A stretch of 64,000 nt of DNA from Coptis chinensis (Eukaryota > Streptophyta > Magnoliopsida > Ranunculales > Ranunculaceae). The stretch is taken from NCBI GenBank assembly GCA_015680905.1, contig CM027377.1, positions 37,658,501 through 37,722,500 on the forward strand, read 5' to 3'. The position numbers and the translations under genes were made by a program. Positions 35,697 to 47,079 of this stretch are shown piece after piece. Below the pieces are notes generated by a model. The model saw nothing but the letters and a program-made list of their open reading frames with translations. It did no database searches and was not told where the DNA came from. Every line of letters begins with the position of its first letter. Position 1 is the stretch's first letter.

Positions 35697-36574
35697 TCAC
35701 ACATCATGACGCGGACGTTGCACAATACTGATAGATTCAAAATTTTGAACAATCCGATGAATTAAGTCCAAATAAGTCGCCATTCTCTCATCATGAGCTG
35801 CATACGATCCTCCAAATTGGCTAGTGACTAACTTAGAATCTGTAAATAATTGTAACTTAGTCGCCCCCAGGTGAAGAGCAGTGCGCAAGCCGCAAATGAC
35901 AGCTTCGTACTCGGCCTCATTATTTGAAGCATCAAAACCCAAACGCACTGACTTATCAATTTTTTCTCCATTCGGCTGCAAGATTACACACCCAATACCG
36001 GAGCCAGACTTATTATGCGAACCATCAGTATAAACAATCCAACAATCGGCAGATACATCTGATAAGTGTGGCAAGTCATCGCCCCCAAGAGGTAATGACG
36101 TGTTGTCGACGACATTTTCTTCGTCCAGTAATGCGTCAGACATAGGAATATCATCAATAGGAAAATCAATCACTAGCGAAGCTAAAGCTTGTCCTTTCTC
36201 AGATGTGCGAGTTTCAAAAACAATACTATAAGCGCTAAGGTAACTTTCCCATTCTGCGAGGTGACTTGATTCCTGGGCATTGCGAAAAACTTTCGTAGTG
36301 GATATTCGGTATAAACTTTGAGAACTCGACCCTGGAATTAAGGCTTAAGACGTCGGGCAGCGTGAACCAAAGCTAATGCAATTTTTTCTACTTGAGAATA
36401 CCTTGTTTCTGCCGTTATAAGAGTCTCACTAACAACGAATATATGACGACCATAGTCACCGTCGACAAATAAGACGGCGCTTACGGCATGATCAGTAACG
36501 GTTAAATATAGACCTATAGGCTGCCCCGTTGCTGGACTAGCAAGAACTGGAGGTTGGACTAAGTATGCTTTCAA
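35697..36574 (-). pseudogene. Tat element dual RNase H region
   Basis: Two RNase H-like segments follow reverse transcriptase. The first (36574-36338 and on) reads LYLTVTDHAVSAVLFVD and ETRYSQVEKIALALVHAARR, the usual Gypsy RNase H. The second (36173-35697) is a separate RNase H with YTDGSHNKSGSGIGCVI, NNEAEYEAVICGLR and LFTDSKLVTSQF, giving the D-E-D catalytic set. A second RNase H in this position is diagnostic of the Tat lineage. Frames are broken between the two (near 36180-36340), and coding sense continues weakly to about 35100 as a linker to integrase. Confidence 0.85.
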
Positions 36575-36680
36575 GTGACGAAATGCAAATTGATGCGTTT
36601 TTCAATGTTTGGAAAAAAGAACGGCATCGATCAGAATACCGAGAGATAAAGCGATTTAGGGAAACCAAGCATCTTGTAAG

Positions 36681-37490
36681 TTATTGAATCTCTTTCTTTG
36701 ACGTCGGAGAAGGCATTTCAAAAATAGCCCAAATCTGATCCGGATTTGCTTCAATTCCGTGTCTAGTCATCATGTATCCTAAGAATTTACCAGACAATAA
36801 ACCGAAAGAACACTTAGCCTGATTCAAACGCATGTTGACATTGGAGAGTCTGTTGAAAACAGCTTGCAAATCAGTAAGATGATCAGGTGCTTCTGTAGAT
36901 TTGACAACCATGTCCTCAATGTATGCTTCGACTGTCTTTCCAAGTAGATCAGAAAAAATGGTGTTGACTAGCTTTTGATATGTGGCTCTAGCATTTTTCA
37001 AACCGAAAAGCATTATCTGGTAACAGTAAATTTCTTGGTCTGTAATGAATGCAGTGAACTCTTGGTCCTCAATGAATAACGGAATATGATAATAACCAGA
37101 ATAAGCATCCAAAAAAGACAAACGCTGAAAACCAGATGTTGCATCAACCATTTCAGATATAAGAGGCAACGGATACGGATGAATCAGACATGCTTTATTA
37201 AGATTTGTGAAATCAATACAAACACATAATTTGTCGTTCTTTTTAGGCACTGCGACTACATTCGACAGCCATGTTGGATAAGTTACAGGCCTTATAAAAT
37301 TAACAGACAAGAGACGGTCGATTTCTTCTTTCAACTTCATCTTTCTATCAGGGGCCACCCTTCGGGGCTTTTTTCGAACCGATTTTGCATTGGGATCAAT
37401 GTCGAGTTTATGACAAGCCACAGAAGGATCTATACCAGGCATTTGCTCTATTCGCCAAGCAAAAATATGACTATTCTTCCTCAATAACAA
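36681..37490 (-). pseudogene. Tat element reverse transcriptase
   Basis: 270 codons open. Motifs in order: SHIFAWRIEQMPGIDPSVACHKL, KKPRRVAPDRKMKLKEEIDRLL, NVVAVPKKNDKLCVCIDFTNLN, FLDAYSGYYHIPL, MLFGLKNARATYQKLVN, then the catalytic box as YIEDMVVKS and KCSFGLLSGKFLGYMM. The usual Gypsy box is YxDD; here the first Asp of the pair reads Glu, which should impair polymerisation. The fragment is open because the stops fall just outside it. Confidence 0.88.
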
Positions 37491-37601
37491 AATAAGCTAT
37501 TGTCTCTCCGATTCTGAAAGTTCGACTGAAATTAAAGTTGTCTCTTCAGAGAGTTGGCTAATTTGAACTTCTAAAAGTGGATCGACGGTCGGGGGTCCTT
37601 T

Positions 37602-38139
37602 AACATTTCTATTGGCAGAGTAAACTGAGGGTCTCGGATGCTGTAATTGCTATTTGACGGCGTTAGAACTAAAAATAGTTCGTCCAACAACTTCAGACTT
37701 CTTATAATCATCGAGAACATTATCGTGGCAAATTAGAGATGCAAGTTGATCGCTGCGCACTTTATAGACTTTACTATTGAATGGGAACTTGATAGCTTAT
37801 GATATATTGAGACGACAGCTTCCATATAATGAATCCAATCGCGACCAAGGATGACATTATAATCATTGACAACATTTCTATTGGCAGAGTAAACTGAGGG
37901 TCCCGGATGCTGTAATTGCTATTTGACGGCGTTGGAACTAAAAATAGTTCGTCCAATGACTTCAGACTTCTTATAATCATCGAAAATATTATCGTGGCAA
38001 ATTAGAGATGCAAGTTGATCGCTGCGCACTTTACAGACTTTACTATTGAATGAGAACTTGATGGCTTGATGATATGTTGAGACGACAGCTTCCATATAAT
38101 GAATCCAATCGCGACCAAGGATGACATTGTAAGGGGATT
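37602..38139. repeat. 269-bp tandem duplication at the end of the protease domain
   Basis: The block AACATTTCTATTGGCAGAGT... through CGACCAAGGATGACATTAT occurs at 37602-37870 and again from 37871 to about 38139 with few differences. On the minus strand it covers the C-terminal part of the protease domain (ILGRDWIHYMEAVV and what follows), so the polyprotein has that part twice, the second copy out of frame. Confidence 0.88.
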
Positions 38140-38632
38140 TACAATCCATCAATAGGAAATCAATATTAACTTCCTTCGGCATAAGAGTGACCGGGAGAGA
38201 AACCTTTCCAACGCAATGAGTAGCGGTACCATCAAAACCAATGATAGACGCATTTTTAGGAGTGACCAAGTTATCAATAAAAGGAATACTGTGATAACAC
38301 CCAAAAAACATGACACTAGCTGAACTACCAGTGTCGATCATTATACGGTGTACATGCATACAGCTGATATACGCAGTTATCACGACAGCATCATAATGAA
38401 GAACATGCACTCCCATTAGATCTTGGTTAGTGAAACACAATGGTTCGTCTTCAATAGTCTCTGTGCGAAAACCTTCTACGAAATTGATCCCGTTAACTTT
38501 GTAAAAATTAGAAAGATATTTGACTTTAAAATGACGAGCATTTTTCCATTGAGTATTAGACAATGAATTAATGGCGGCATGTCCAACCTTAATGACATTG
38601 TGATCGGTTACAGTTAAAGCTTGAGTTGTCAC
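37919..38632 (-). pseudogene. Tat element aspartic protease
   Basis: Reads MIDTGSSASVMFFG with the D-T-G active site, then IIGFDGTATHCVGKVSLPV and YNVILGRDWIH, the flap and the second conserved block of retropepsins in Tat elements. It would cut the gag-pol polyprotein. The frame starts just after a stop that separates it from gag. Its C-terminal part is duplicated downstream by the 269-bp repeat. Confidence 0.87.
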
Positions 38633-38639
38633 TTTTTTC

Positions 38640-40440
38640 TACACATATTGATCAAGTTTCCCATTCTTCACAAGCTTTTCAATTCTTCCCCACAAAGACT
38701 AACAATTCTCAGTCTCATGACCATAATCATTATGAAATTTGCACCATAACGATTTATCGCGAGTTGTTTTAGTGTCGTCGTGCAGGGGAAACGGCAGAAT
38801 AAACAAACTTTTATCCTTGATTTTGTCATAAACTACTGCATATTTAGTATTAAGCGGAGTTAATTCAAAATCAGTAAAAGGCTTTCCGGTCCTGTTCGTG
38901 GAGTCTTCTTTCTTATACGGAGGCTTCTGACTGGGTTGCTGGTGATCAAAAGTTAGATTCTTCTATTTGTTTCGCTGATCATTAAAATCCTTTCCTTTCT
39001 TATCGTTGTTACGAGAAGTTCGAGCAGCCGTGTCGTCCTCAACATTGATAAATTGTTGAACTTGCTATATAACACACGTCGGGAAGATGGAATGTCCCGA
39101 ACAAGAGAGTTGTACAACCCGTCTTTATCAAATAAAATAGCTTCTTTAAAAGCATAGACCACCATTAGATCGGACTGCTCAGAAATCTTAGCTGCAGCTT
39201 GGCGGAAATGAGTGACAAAACTATGGAAAGTTTCATCACGTTGTTGCTTGATGTTGAAAAGAACTCGGACACCATTTGGATGTTTTAGATTATGATGAAA
39301 ACGTTTCGAAAACTTTTGGATTAAGTCCTTGAACCGACGAATAGATCGCGGGGGTAATTCGCTAAACCATACCAACGCTTCTCCTTTTAATGTAGAAGGG
39401 AAAAGTTTGCATTTTAAAGCATCATCACCTCCTGATAAAACCAGTTTGTTCGTGAAATTAATAACATGAAGCATAGGGCAACCTTTGACATCATCATATT
39501 GATCAAACTCTAGTTGTTTGAAGTCTTTGTTATGCGTAGCCCGTTGGACGGCGAGAGAAAATTTGTCCAAAATACCATCTTCAATTGCCAGATTCTCTAG
39601 TGTCGATTCAAAAGGATCGCTATCCATAAGAGCTTTTTTAATCATTTCTTTGACATGTTGATGAGTCATCAGATCCATATCTGCTGGCTCGTAATCATAG
39701 TCGCGATGATGCCTATGGGAACGAATGGAACGAGAAGAAAATGACGAAGATTCATCGTGACTGTGTCGAGATGATTGTGGACGGTATGGTGTGACTGCAG
39801 TACGATATCCTTCAGAATGATAAGAATCGTGTCACTGAGGTATTTCTCAAAATTGATTGTTTCGATCAGGAGTGCGACCATTATTCTGTTCGTCACCCAA
39901 ATTCCTCGGGACTGGCCGATAATTTGTAGGACCTTGGGGTGCAGTCGGACGGTCATTAGCATTTCCTTGTCTATTGAGAATGTGACCGAATCTCAGCGGA
40001 GGTTGGGTAATTCTGTTCCCATTACTTGGAACTCGTTGATGGCTGTTGTGAATATCATGAATCTCATCCTCACCACTTAAACGATTTCACACACTATCAT
40101 GTCGTTGGCATGTGTTATGTTGTGGTGTGACATATACAACATCATCTGCGAGTTGAGTGGATCGTTTCAGACGATGCTTGTAGTAGTTGTTATGTTTTCG
40201 GACATTCTTGAACTTTTTAAGAAGTGCTTCTCGAGACAGTTGACTGACATTATCCGCATCAGATGATGGAGAATCTTCAGAGCCAATAACCTCGCGCTGA
40301 ATAATGTGGCGCATTGGTGGAATGACAGTATTAGGAGGTATTAATCCGTTATTGCCAAGTTGACCTTGACCATCATGTTCGTGATGATCGTCAGTAATTG
40401 CATCAGGACCTTGAGCTCTTCGAGTATGCGTAATAACTTT
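38640..40440 (-). pseudogene. Tat element gag
   Basis: Begins near 40440 with THTRRAQGPDA (the ATG expected just before seems lost). It continues through MRHIIQREVIGSEDSPSSDAD, a basic/acidic stretch and the capsid-like gag domain at 39678-38953 (FTNKLVLSGGDD, LKGEALVWFSELPPRSI, FKDLIQKFSKRFH, QQRDETFHSFVTHFR). It ends with WCKFHNDYGHETENC, a retained zinc-like block at about 38730 followed by a stop. Several frameshifts (near 39670, 40080 and 38950) break the frame. Gag would form the particle that packages the RNA. Confidence 0.83.
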
Positions 40441-40469
40441 CGCAGAACGTGATCAAGGGTGTTGAATAA

Positions 40470-40487
40470 GAACCACAGACGGCGCCA
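40470..40487 (-). promoter_or_regulatory. Primer binding site of the Tat element
   Basis: On minus, TGGCGCCGTCTGTGGTTC begins four bases past the inner end of the 5' LTR (LTR...ACA-TAAT-TGG). TGGCGCCG matches the 3' end used by several plant Gypsy groups, probably from a tRNA-Asp, though complementarity beyond the first eight bases is imperfect. Confidence 0.75.
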
Positions 40488-40491
40488 ATTA

Positions 40492-42662
40492 TGTTTCGAC
40501 CAAATATGACCAAAATACTAAGTGGTGACGAAAGAGATGAAGAACGTAGAAAAGTAGTTAGAAAAGTGATGGTGATCGGGAGAATGATGAGACTGTACCT
40601 TGCGGTTGCCTACATACCCAAATTATTAATGGGATCAAGTCTTAAGAACGTAGTTCTTTATGAAAAATAGTTTGGTATTTATATAGGTAGAGTAGAGACA
40701 CCTCTTAGCTCAAGTATTCTTGTAGCTTAAGTAATTGTAATTGAATATAACTCTCAACTGATAATTATCTCTTTGATAATAAACGAATCTGGACATAAAT
40801 TAATGTACATTAGTGGCAAGCCATGTGGCTAAGGTTCAGTGATAGGAAATTAACCGGCCTAAATAAACAGGCTAATTAAATCTTATTTTACTTATACTAA
40901 TACTGCAGTTTACGAGGTCTATCGTAATAGGTCTTGAAGAATCGAGGTCGATCCCACAGGGATTGCTGTTTAGGGACAATTGAATACTAAAATATTACTT
41001 ATCCTAATTCGATAATGTTGTTTTATAAAAATTTGGAATTAATTACTACTAAATCTATTTTATTTAACTACGATCTAAGAAATGACTAAACTAAATAATG
41101 GTGGTCTGCTAAGTGGAGAGAATTCTAGGACTATCGAATCCACCTTAAATCTCTATAGACACTATCGACTTAACCTTTGGTATTCCAGTTATATATTTCT
41201 GAGTAGCAATCGATGATAATCAATTGCTTTCTCGATGATATTATCGTTACAATTCTTGTTGTACTTTCTTCGCAAAATTATCTTCTTACTCAGCTAAAGA
41301 TCAAACCCAAAGCATTATTTGTCTTCTTACAGCACAAACAATCAAACGATTTAATACTAACAATTATTCCAAGCTCGATTAACAATCACCTATTCGAACT
41401 ACCGAAAATGCATCACAGAACCGGTGAAAGAAATACTAGATAAATTAATCACGAAGTTCAAAAAGAATTTAATCATTAATCACAATTCAGAATACCAAAA
41501 ATCAAATCGCTAACATCCACATCAATCTAAGGTTTCATCTACTTAGAAATAGTTTAGTTACACATGGGAAATAAAGCAAATGTAAAATGGGATATCAAAA
41601 GAAAATAAAGCCATTAACAAAAACCGATACTGTCGCGAGTCGGGGTTTGGTGTTCTGTTCTCTCTTTCTTTAATGCGTTTCTGGATTCCGGATTCTGGAG
41701 CGCTGGCCTCAATTCGTCTAGTTTTCTCTTCTCCCCCTTTTGCTCACAGTTTCCTCCTGCCTTTTCAGCCAAGAGCCGCCCTCTATTCTCTGCTTCCCTT
41801 GCGTTCCAGAACCAGCCAAGAACCTCCTTCACTGTTGTGTTCTGCGTTTTTCCAGCCCCCAGCGACCCCCTTTTCTGTGCTCTCGACCTCCCTTTATCCC
41901 CCTTTCAGCAGTTTTTTCCTTTTTGGTTTCGGTCTGGGATCGGCAGTTTTGGTTTTCTTTCCGATTCGCGAGAGTCATTTTTTAGAAGGAAACAAATTCT
42001 TTCCTTCGGTAGTAGCCAGAGTAGGTAGCGTTTTTGGTAAGGAAGAGTGTGGGCTGTTTAATTGTTTGGTTCGAATTTGTAAAGTTTGAATGGAGGGAAA
42101 GTTTCTATATCTGTTCGTGAGAGATGAAGATGGAAACTAAGGTCTGATTCGGTGCTCTCGGGTGGACATGAACCGGTATGGCCATTAGTTGGTTTTGGGG
42201 CTTTAGTCTTGAATACGGATTGGTTTGCAATTCTTGGGCCTGAACCTAACTTTGGCCCATAAGCTAACAAATATAATCCACGCCTTGGCTCATGATAAAT
42301 CTTTAAAGTAAGGTTCCACCTTTTGCTGGTCACATGCCCACTGAACTAGATCAACGTACACACACTAATATCTTTGAATCTCGACAGTTTCAACACTTTT
42401 AATCAAGTTATTCTAATTCCTGCAAAATCACAGAAAATACACTAACTTAATCAAACAAATAAAATAAACGGACTAACTGATATAAAATTGGCCGTAAATA
42501 ATGTAACATTTACATGCTTATCATTCAGCCTTAGACACATGAGTTAATGGGCCTATACATTGATCCATGGTATTGCAAATTGGGATTTAGTCCTTTCGAT
42601 TAAACAAATAAAATAGAGACCCCTACTAATGGACGTTTGCCACGTAGGTGGGGGTCGAAACA
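40492..42662 (-). repeat. 5' LTR of the Tat element, split by a solo LTR
   Basis: The LTR matches 28718-29200 over 40492-40839 and 42524-42662; the 1684-bp stretch between is a later insertion. A TATA-like sequence (CTATATAAATACC on minus, about 40675-40686) lies in the part nearest gag and would be the promoter of the element. Confidence 0.9.
40840..42523. mobile_element. Solo LTR of another retrotransposon
   Basis: Starts TGATAGGAAATTAACC and ends CATGCTTATCA, with TG...CA tips in the inverted form TGATA/TATCA, and is flanked by the exact 5-bp duplication TTCAG (40835-40839 and 42524-42528). It contains no gag or pol, and 1684 bp suits a Gypsy LTR. GAGGTCGATCCCACAGGGATT near 40945 is a sequence I have seen in LTRs of large plant Gypsy elements. 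The pyrimidine-rich part at 41660-42000 gives long open frames that are not genes. It is left by recombination between two LTRs of a full element. Confidence 0.85.
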
Positions 42663-43017
42663 TATAGCATTGAATATTCCCAATTTAATATGGGAAGACA
42701 TGCCCCTTGAAGACCCAACAGTACATGTTATCGACTAAGTTGTTCGTATGTTGTCGATATAATATTTTGATGTAATTTGTAAATTCATTTTGACATGTTA
42801 TTTTGGTGTAATTTAGAACAAGTGTAATTTGATTTTATTTGTATGTTATTTGGAAATAATGTTAGGGCTTTTATTTGATTTGATTTGGAAATCGAGTTAT
42901 CGACAAAGTTGATTCGGATGGCAATCAAGTGATTTGGAAATAATGTTGGCAATATGATTTTTTGATGTAATTTGGAATAAGTGTAATTTGATTTGATTTA
43001 ATTTTACTTGATTTTAC

Positions 43018-43350
43018 CCTAAATGACATGGTCAAGTCGTTTTACCTTTGAACCAAATAATGTGGGCTGGTCGTTTGACCTTTAAACCAAACGGTCTGAG
43101 ATGGTCGTTTGAGACAGTGCTCTCTATTTTTTCATGAAACGGTTTAAGATGGTCGTTTGAGCTTTATACCAAACGATCTGAACTGGTCGTTTGACCTTTG
43201 AGCCAAACGGTCTGAGCTGGTCATTTGAGAAAAGTTCTTTGTTTTTTCATGAAACGATCTAAAATGGTCATTTGGCCTTTATACCAAGCGATGTGGCTCG
43301 GTCGTTTGAGAATACAAGGAGACGACATTGCTGGGTCGTTTGGACATAAA
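43018..43350. repeat. Palindromic minisatellite array C (nine units of 34 or 48 bp)
   Basis: Nine units of the plan AAACG(G/A)TCTGA(G/A)-TGGTCGTTTGA then a CTTTATACC tail, mostly 34 bp. Two longer ones (about 48 bp) end GAGACAGTGCTCTCTATTTTTTCATG or a close variant, exactly as in array A. Every unit sets AAACGA/GTCGTTT arms about eight bases apart. The array lies between the end of the PMD gene and the Tat insertion. Confidence 0.88.
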
Positions 43351-43419
43351 AAATTTAGATATTCATTTTGTTTTTACAACACTTTTATATCCAAAAAACA
43401 AACAAATTCCACTTTCAAA

Positions 43420-43640
43420 ACATCAAATTCATATACCAAACATCAAATTCATATACACTTTCAAATTCATTTCAAAACATCAAATTCCACTTCAAACCAT
43501 CAAATTCATATACATCAAATTCAATTCGAATGCATCAAATTCCACTTCAAACCATCAAATTGGATTCCAACACATCAAATTCATTTCCACATCAAATTCA
43601 AATTGAATACATCAATTTCCACTTCAAAATACATCAAATT
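43420..43640. repeat. CATCAAATTC short tandem repeat
   Basis: CATCAAATTC or a close variant recurs about 14 times in 220 bp at spacings of 15-30 bp with CACTTCAAAC and ATATACA linkers. It encodes HQIPLQTIKFIY-like peptides in several frames, which I take as by-products. It sits directly beyond the PMD gene stop. Confidence 0.8.
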
Positions 43641-44492
43641 CAAAAATACATAAATTACATCAAAATCGGAAGCTGCACTCAAAAATCAATTATGATAACT
43701 GTACCGCCCACCATTGTACTTGCACCTAGTCAAGTTGTACACCTCCTCGAACGAGGACCTTGCTTCTTCGGGAATATTATTCCCACCCAATTGCAGACCT
43801 CTCTTTAGCGATTGACTCGTTTCATCGATGACGTTGTTCTGTCGAAATAAGAATGCAAAACAATTATTAATTACTGTTTTAAAAGACCGTAACCAAAACA
43901 TAATTAAAAAATCACAATACTCACAATCGGTACATAAGTGGGAAGTGTCTGCAGGGAGAATTGGATAGGAAGCCACTCGGGATTTACCAATTGAATGTGA
44001 GAATAGTTTGCATGGCACTCCCATGGATAAGTATAGATGGGTCCTTGACTGTTGGGTTGGATCACGTGATTCTGCCACGACTCCCAATATACAGGCCCAA
44101 CAGTTGTCAATGTCCATTTCACTTCATACCCGTATCTGGCTATAGTCCTGGTCGTGTAATTTGGTGCTGGATGAGCTGCGGGTATAAACTGCACATGACC
44201 CAATTGACGCATGACCCTTGCAACGGCGTAAATCTCCACAACGTAAAAAATGCATACCACTCCCTCAAAAAAGGCAATATCATCGACTAGGCGAATAGCT
44301 CTGAAATTATCGTATAGGCGCCAATCAACCTTAAACAAAATAAAATGTGTCATTAATCACATACTCAAATAATCAATTACTAAAAAAAAAGAAACAAACT
44401 GAAATACTTACATTGAACACCGTCATAACATCAATTATCTCTCGGTAATACTGCAATGCATGACATGGGTTCTCATAGTGCATAGTGCTAAC

Positions 44493-46153
44493 TGACACAA
44501 CCTCCTTTTGTGTATGTAAATGGTATAGTCGTTGAACAAAAGAGAAGCGTATCAAAACCTAATTATCCCTCAATGAGTAAAGGATGAGTAGGGTATCATT
44601 CCACTTTTAAGTGTATGTTTATATGAAGGACGAGAATTTGGAAAGGGGGTTTGAGGGATTAAAACTATGATTATAGATATTGTAGATTCTAATGCTAAAC
44701 TAAACTAAACTAAACTAACTAACTAAACTTATACTAAAAAACTAAGAATTGGAAATAGGGAGAGAATATGAGAGAGATAGATTCAAGAGATTCAAATCCA
44801 CCAATGCTTTTGATTCAATGACCTTTTGCTTCATGTTGTTCTCCAAGTAGACTCTGTCGGGCAATCGGCGCGAGTGCGATGCCTTTTAGGTGAAACATCG
44901 TTAAACAATTAACTCTACTTAAGGTTGTTCCTATGTTCATGTTACTAGTATCTTCTTTCCTTTTATGTGAGCTTGGGCAGCTATTCAATGAATCACCATC
45001 TAAGGCAAACACAAGGAATACTTCCCTTACTCTAAAACATTACACAATTAGAAAAAAAGTAGAGAATAATAGTATAATATTCAATTACAATAAATAAAAC
45101 TCTATTCTAGCATTATATTCAATTGCAATAAATAAAAGCATATTATTAGCAAATATTCAATTGCAATAAATAAAACCCTAAACTAGCATGATATTCAATT
45201 GTAATAAATAAAAACCTTAATCTATACTTCCATCCCCTGGTGTGGGCAATGGAACTAATAACTAAAAACATAAAGAACTAACCTGATTGAAGAACACCAT
45301 AAACCAGAAGAATCATTAAACCTTAAGCACCGACTTCATCTCCTCCCTTGAAGGAGAAGATTAGCCTTCCATAAAGAAGGAAGAACACGAAGAACGAGAA
45401 GAAGAAGAGTTGAAGAACATAAGACTAGAAAGACTAACTTATTAAGACTCAGCTAGTTAAAACCGATCTTTTATTATTAATCTCTCTCTGCCTCAAGTTC
45501 TGGAGACAAGAATATAAGTGAATTGGCAAATTACATGAGGCACTTAGGTCCTCTATTTATAGGGGTTACAATGAGCTCTAGAAGCATTCCAAACCGTCAT
45601 TTGTTTCCTAATACAAATAGGTTTCTTTTTGAGAATCCAACTTCATGTCCAAAACTGAGAGAAGGAATTGGCTACATTAATCGATTCATGCGTCTGGGCC
45701 TCATTATCCATCGTCTCAGGACTCAATCAATGCGTCTGGACGCTCGATCTATCGTCCCAGGACTCAATCAATGCGTCTGGACGCTCGATCCATCGTCCCA
45801 GGAGCCTAAAGCCGATTTTCTCTCTTTGCTTCTATCCTTCTATCCTCTTTTACGGGCTTTGGTCCAAGCAACGAATCCTTTGGCCTTGGGCTTCCAAATA
45901 GACTTTAATATAGGTCCAAGTCGCACCTTTAACAGCTCCAATTCCTTGGCCTTCTCCATGATTGTCCACGGGCCTCCCATGTGATCCTTAATGCTCGAAT
46001 TGCCGTTTTACCCCATTTTCTCTAATATTCTACAAAAACTCTCTTTTTTCACTGTAGAGTCTTAAAACACAACTTATAAACACTATTAGTCCACTAAGAT
46101 GGCTAAACAAGAGGCATAATCGAGGGTTAAATAGTACTTTTGAGCACTTATCA
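44493..46153 (-). repeat. 3' LTR of the Athila-like element
   Basis: 1661 bp; matches 51761-53424. It contains tandem copies of a 41-bp unit CTCGATC(T/C)ATCGTCCCAGGA...GCGTCTGGACG at about 45700-45810. Confidence 0.9.
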
Positions 46154-47031
46154 CAACTCCCAACTAGCCTTTTGCTAGTCTCTTAGCAAATAAGATAAAA
46201 AATAGATAAGTGATCAAAATCACATCCTAATAACAAAAATAAAATCCTAACTCATTTTTAAGGGCATCAGCGATTGCATTTACCATATGCAACAAGGCTT
46301 TAAACCTTTAAGTTCCCCAAAAAGGCGAGTTATAGTCTCGTTGAGGGTTTTTCGTGATATACCCACAAAATCAATCAATAGCATGTTCAAGAATGATAGT
46401 ATTTTTCAGAGAGAGAAATTCCTTACCCACTTTGTGCTTACTCCAATAGACAATCTCCATTGCTAATTACATTCTTTGCAAAGACTCATAGATTATGATG
46501 AGAGATAGTAAAATTGACAAAAATTCTCAATCAAGGCTTATGTGTGTACTTAGTCAATTTTCTATACTCTCCTATCCAAGAAAGCGGAATCCCTAGTTTA
46601 CCATAGGTAGATAATCTTGACTTTCAATCCTCACGGTCATACTCTCGAAAAAGAATCTCTCGGAAGATGGTCTACTATTTTACCTCATGTATGTGGGGAA
46701 AAAGAATAATGCATCTGAACATCCCACATACTACCTTGAAAACGGACTTACGAATAAAAGTAGTCTCATGGAAAGAATGTCAATCACATATGAAGTGTCG
46801 GGTCCTTCACTTTAGCATCCTCTCACCTATTCTAGACTTAGGTACCATCTTGTAGTGATAAGTCATGGGTTGTAACTTGGCTTGGGTATTGGTTTATGAA
46901 GGAAGGGTAAAAAGGATTCTAAGGTTGTTTAAAAACACTAAGGGTTTTGCTTATTTCTTTGGAAGATTTCTTCAAATTCTGTATTGCGAGAAAAATTCTT
47001 CCTTTGTCTTAGCTTTTCCATCCATTACATT

Positions 47032-47079
<48 letters not shown>

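Larger units (their letters stand above)
28718..42662 (-). mobile_element. Tat-lineage Ty3/Gypsy LTR retrotransposon with nested solo LTR
   Basis: Flanked by the 5-bp duplication TATAG (28713-28717 and 42663-42667), with TG...CA LTRs (TGTTTC...GAAACA). Orientation is minus: the 5' LTR is at 40492-42662 (interrupted), then PBS, gag, protease, reverse transcriptase, two RNase H domains, integrase, a tandem-repeat block, an antisense coding region, a polypurine tract and the 3' LTR at 28718-29200. Dual RNase H, the long pol-to-3' LTR region, the antisense ORF and the tandem repeats are traits of the Tat lineage (Ogre, Retand, Grande relatives). Without the solo LTR it is about 12.3 kb. Coding regions contain stops and frameshifts. 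It sits about 120 bp past the stop of the MULE transposase gene. Confidence 0.9.

Noticed and set aside
41673..42089. 138-codon open frame on +, Pro/Ser/Phe-rich
   Set aside because: Lies in the pyrimidine-rich part of a solo LTR.
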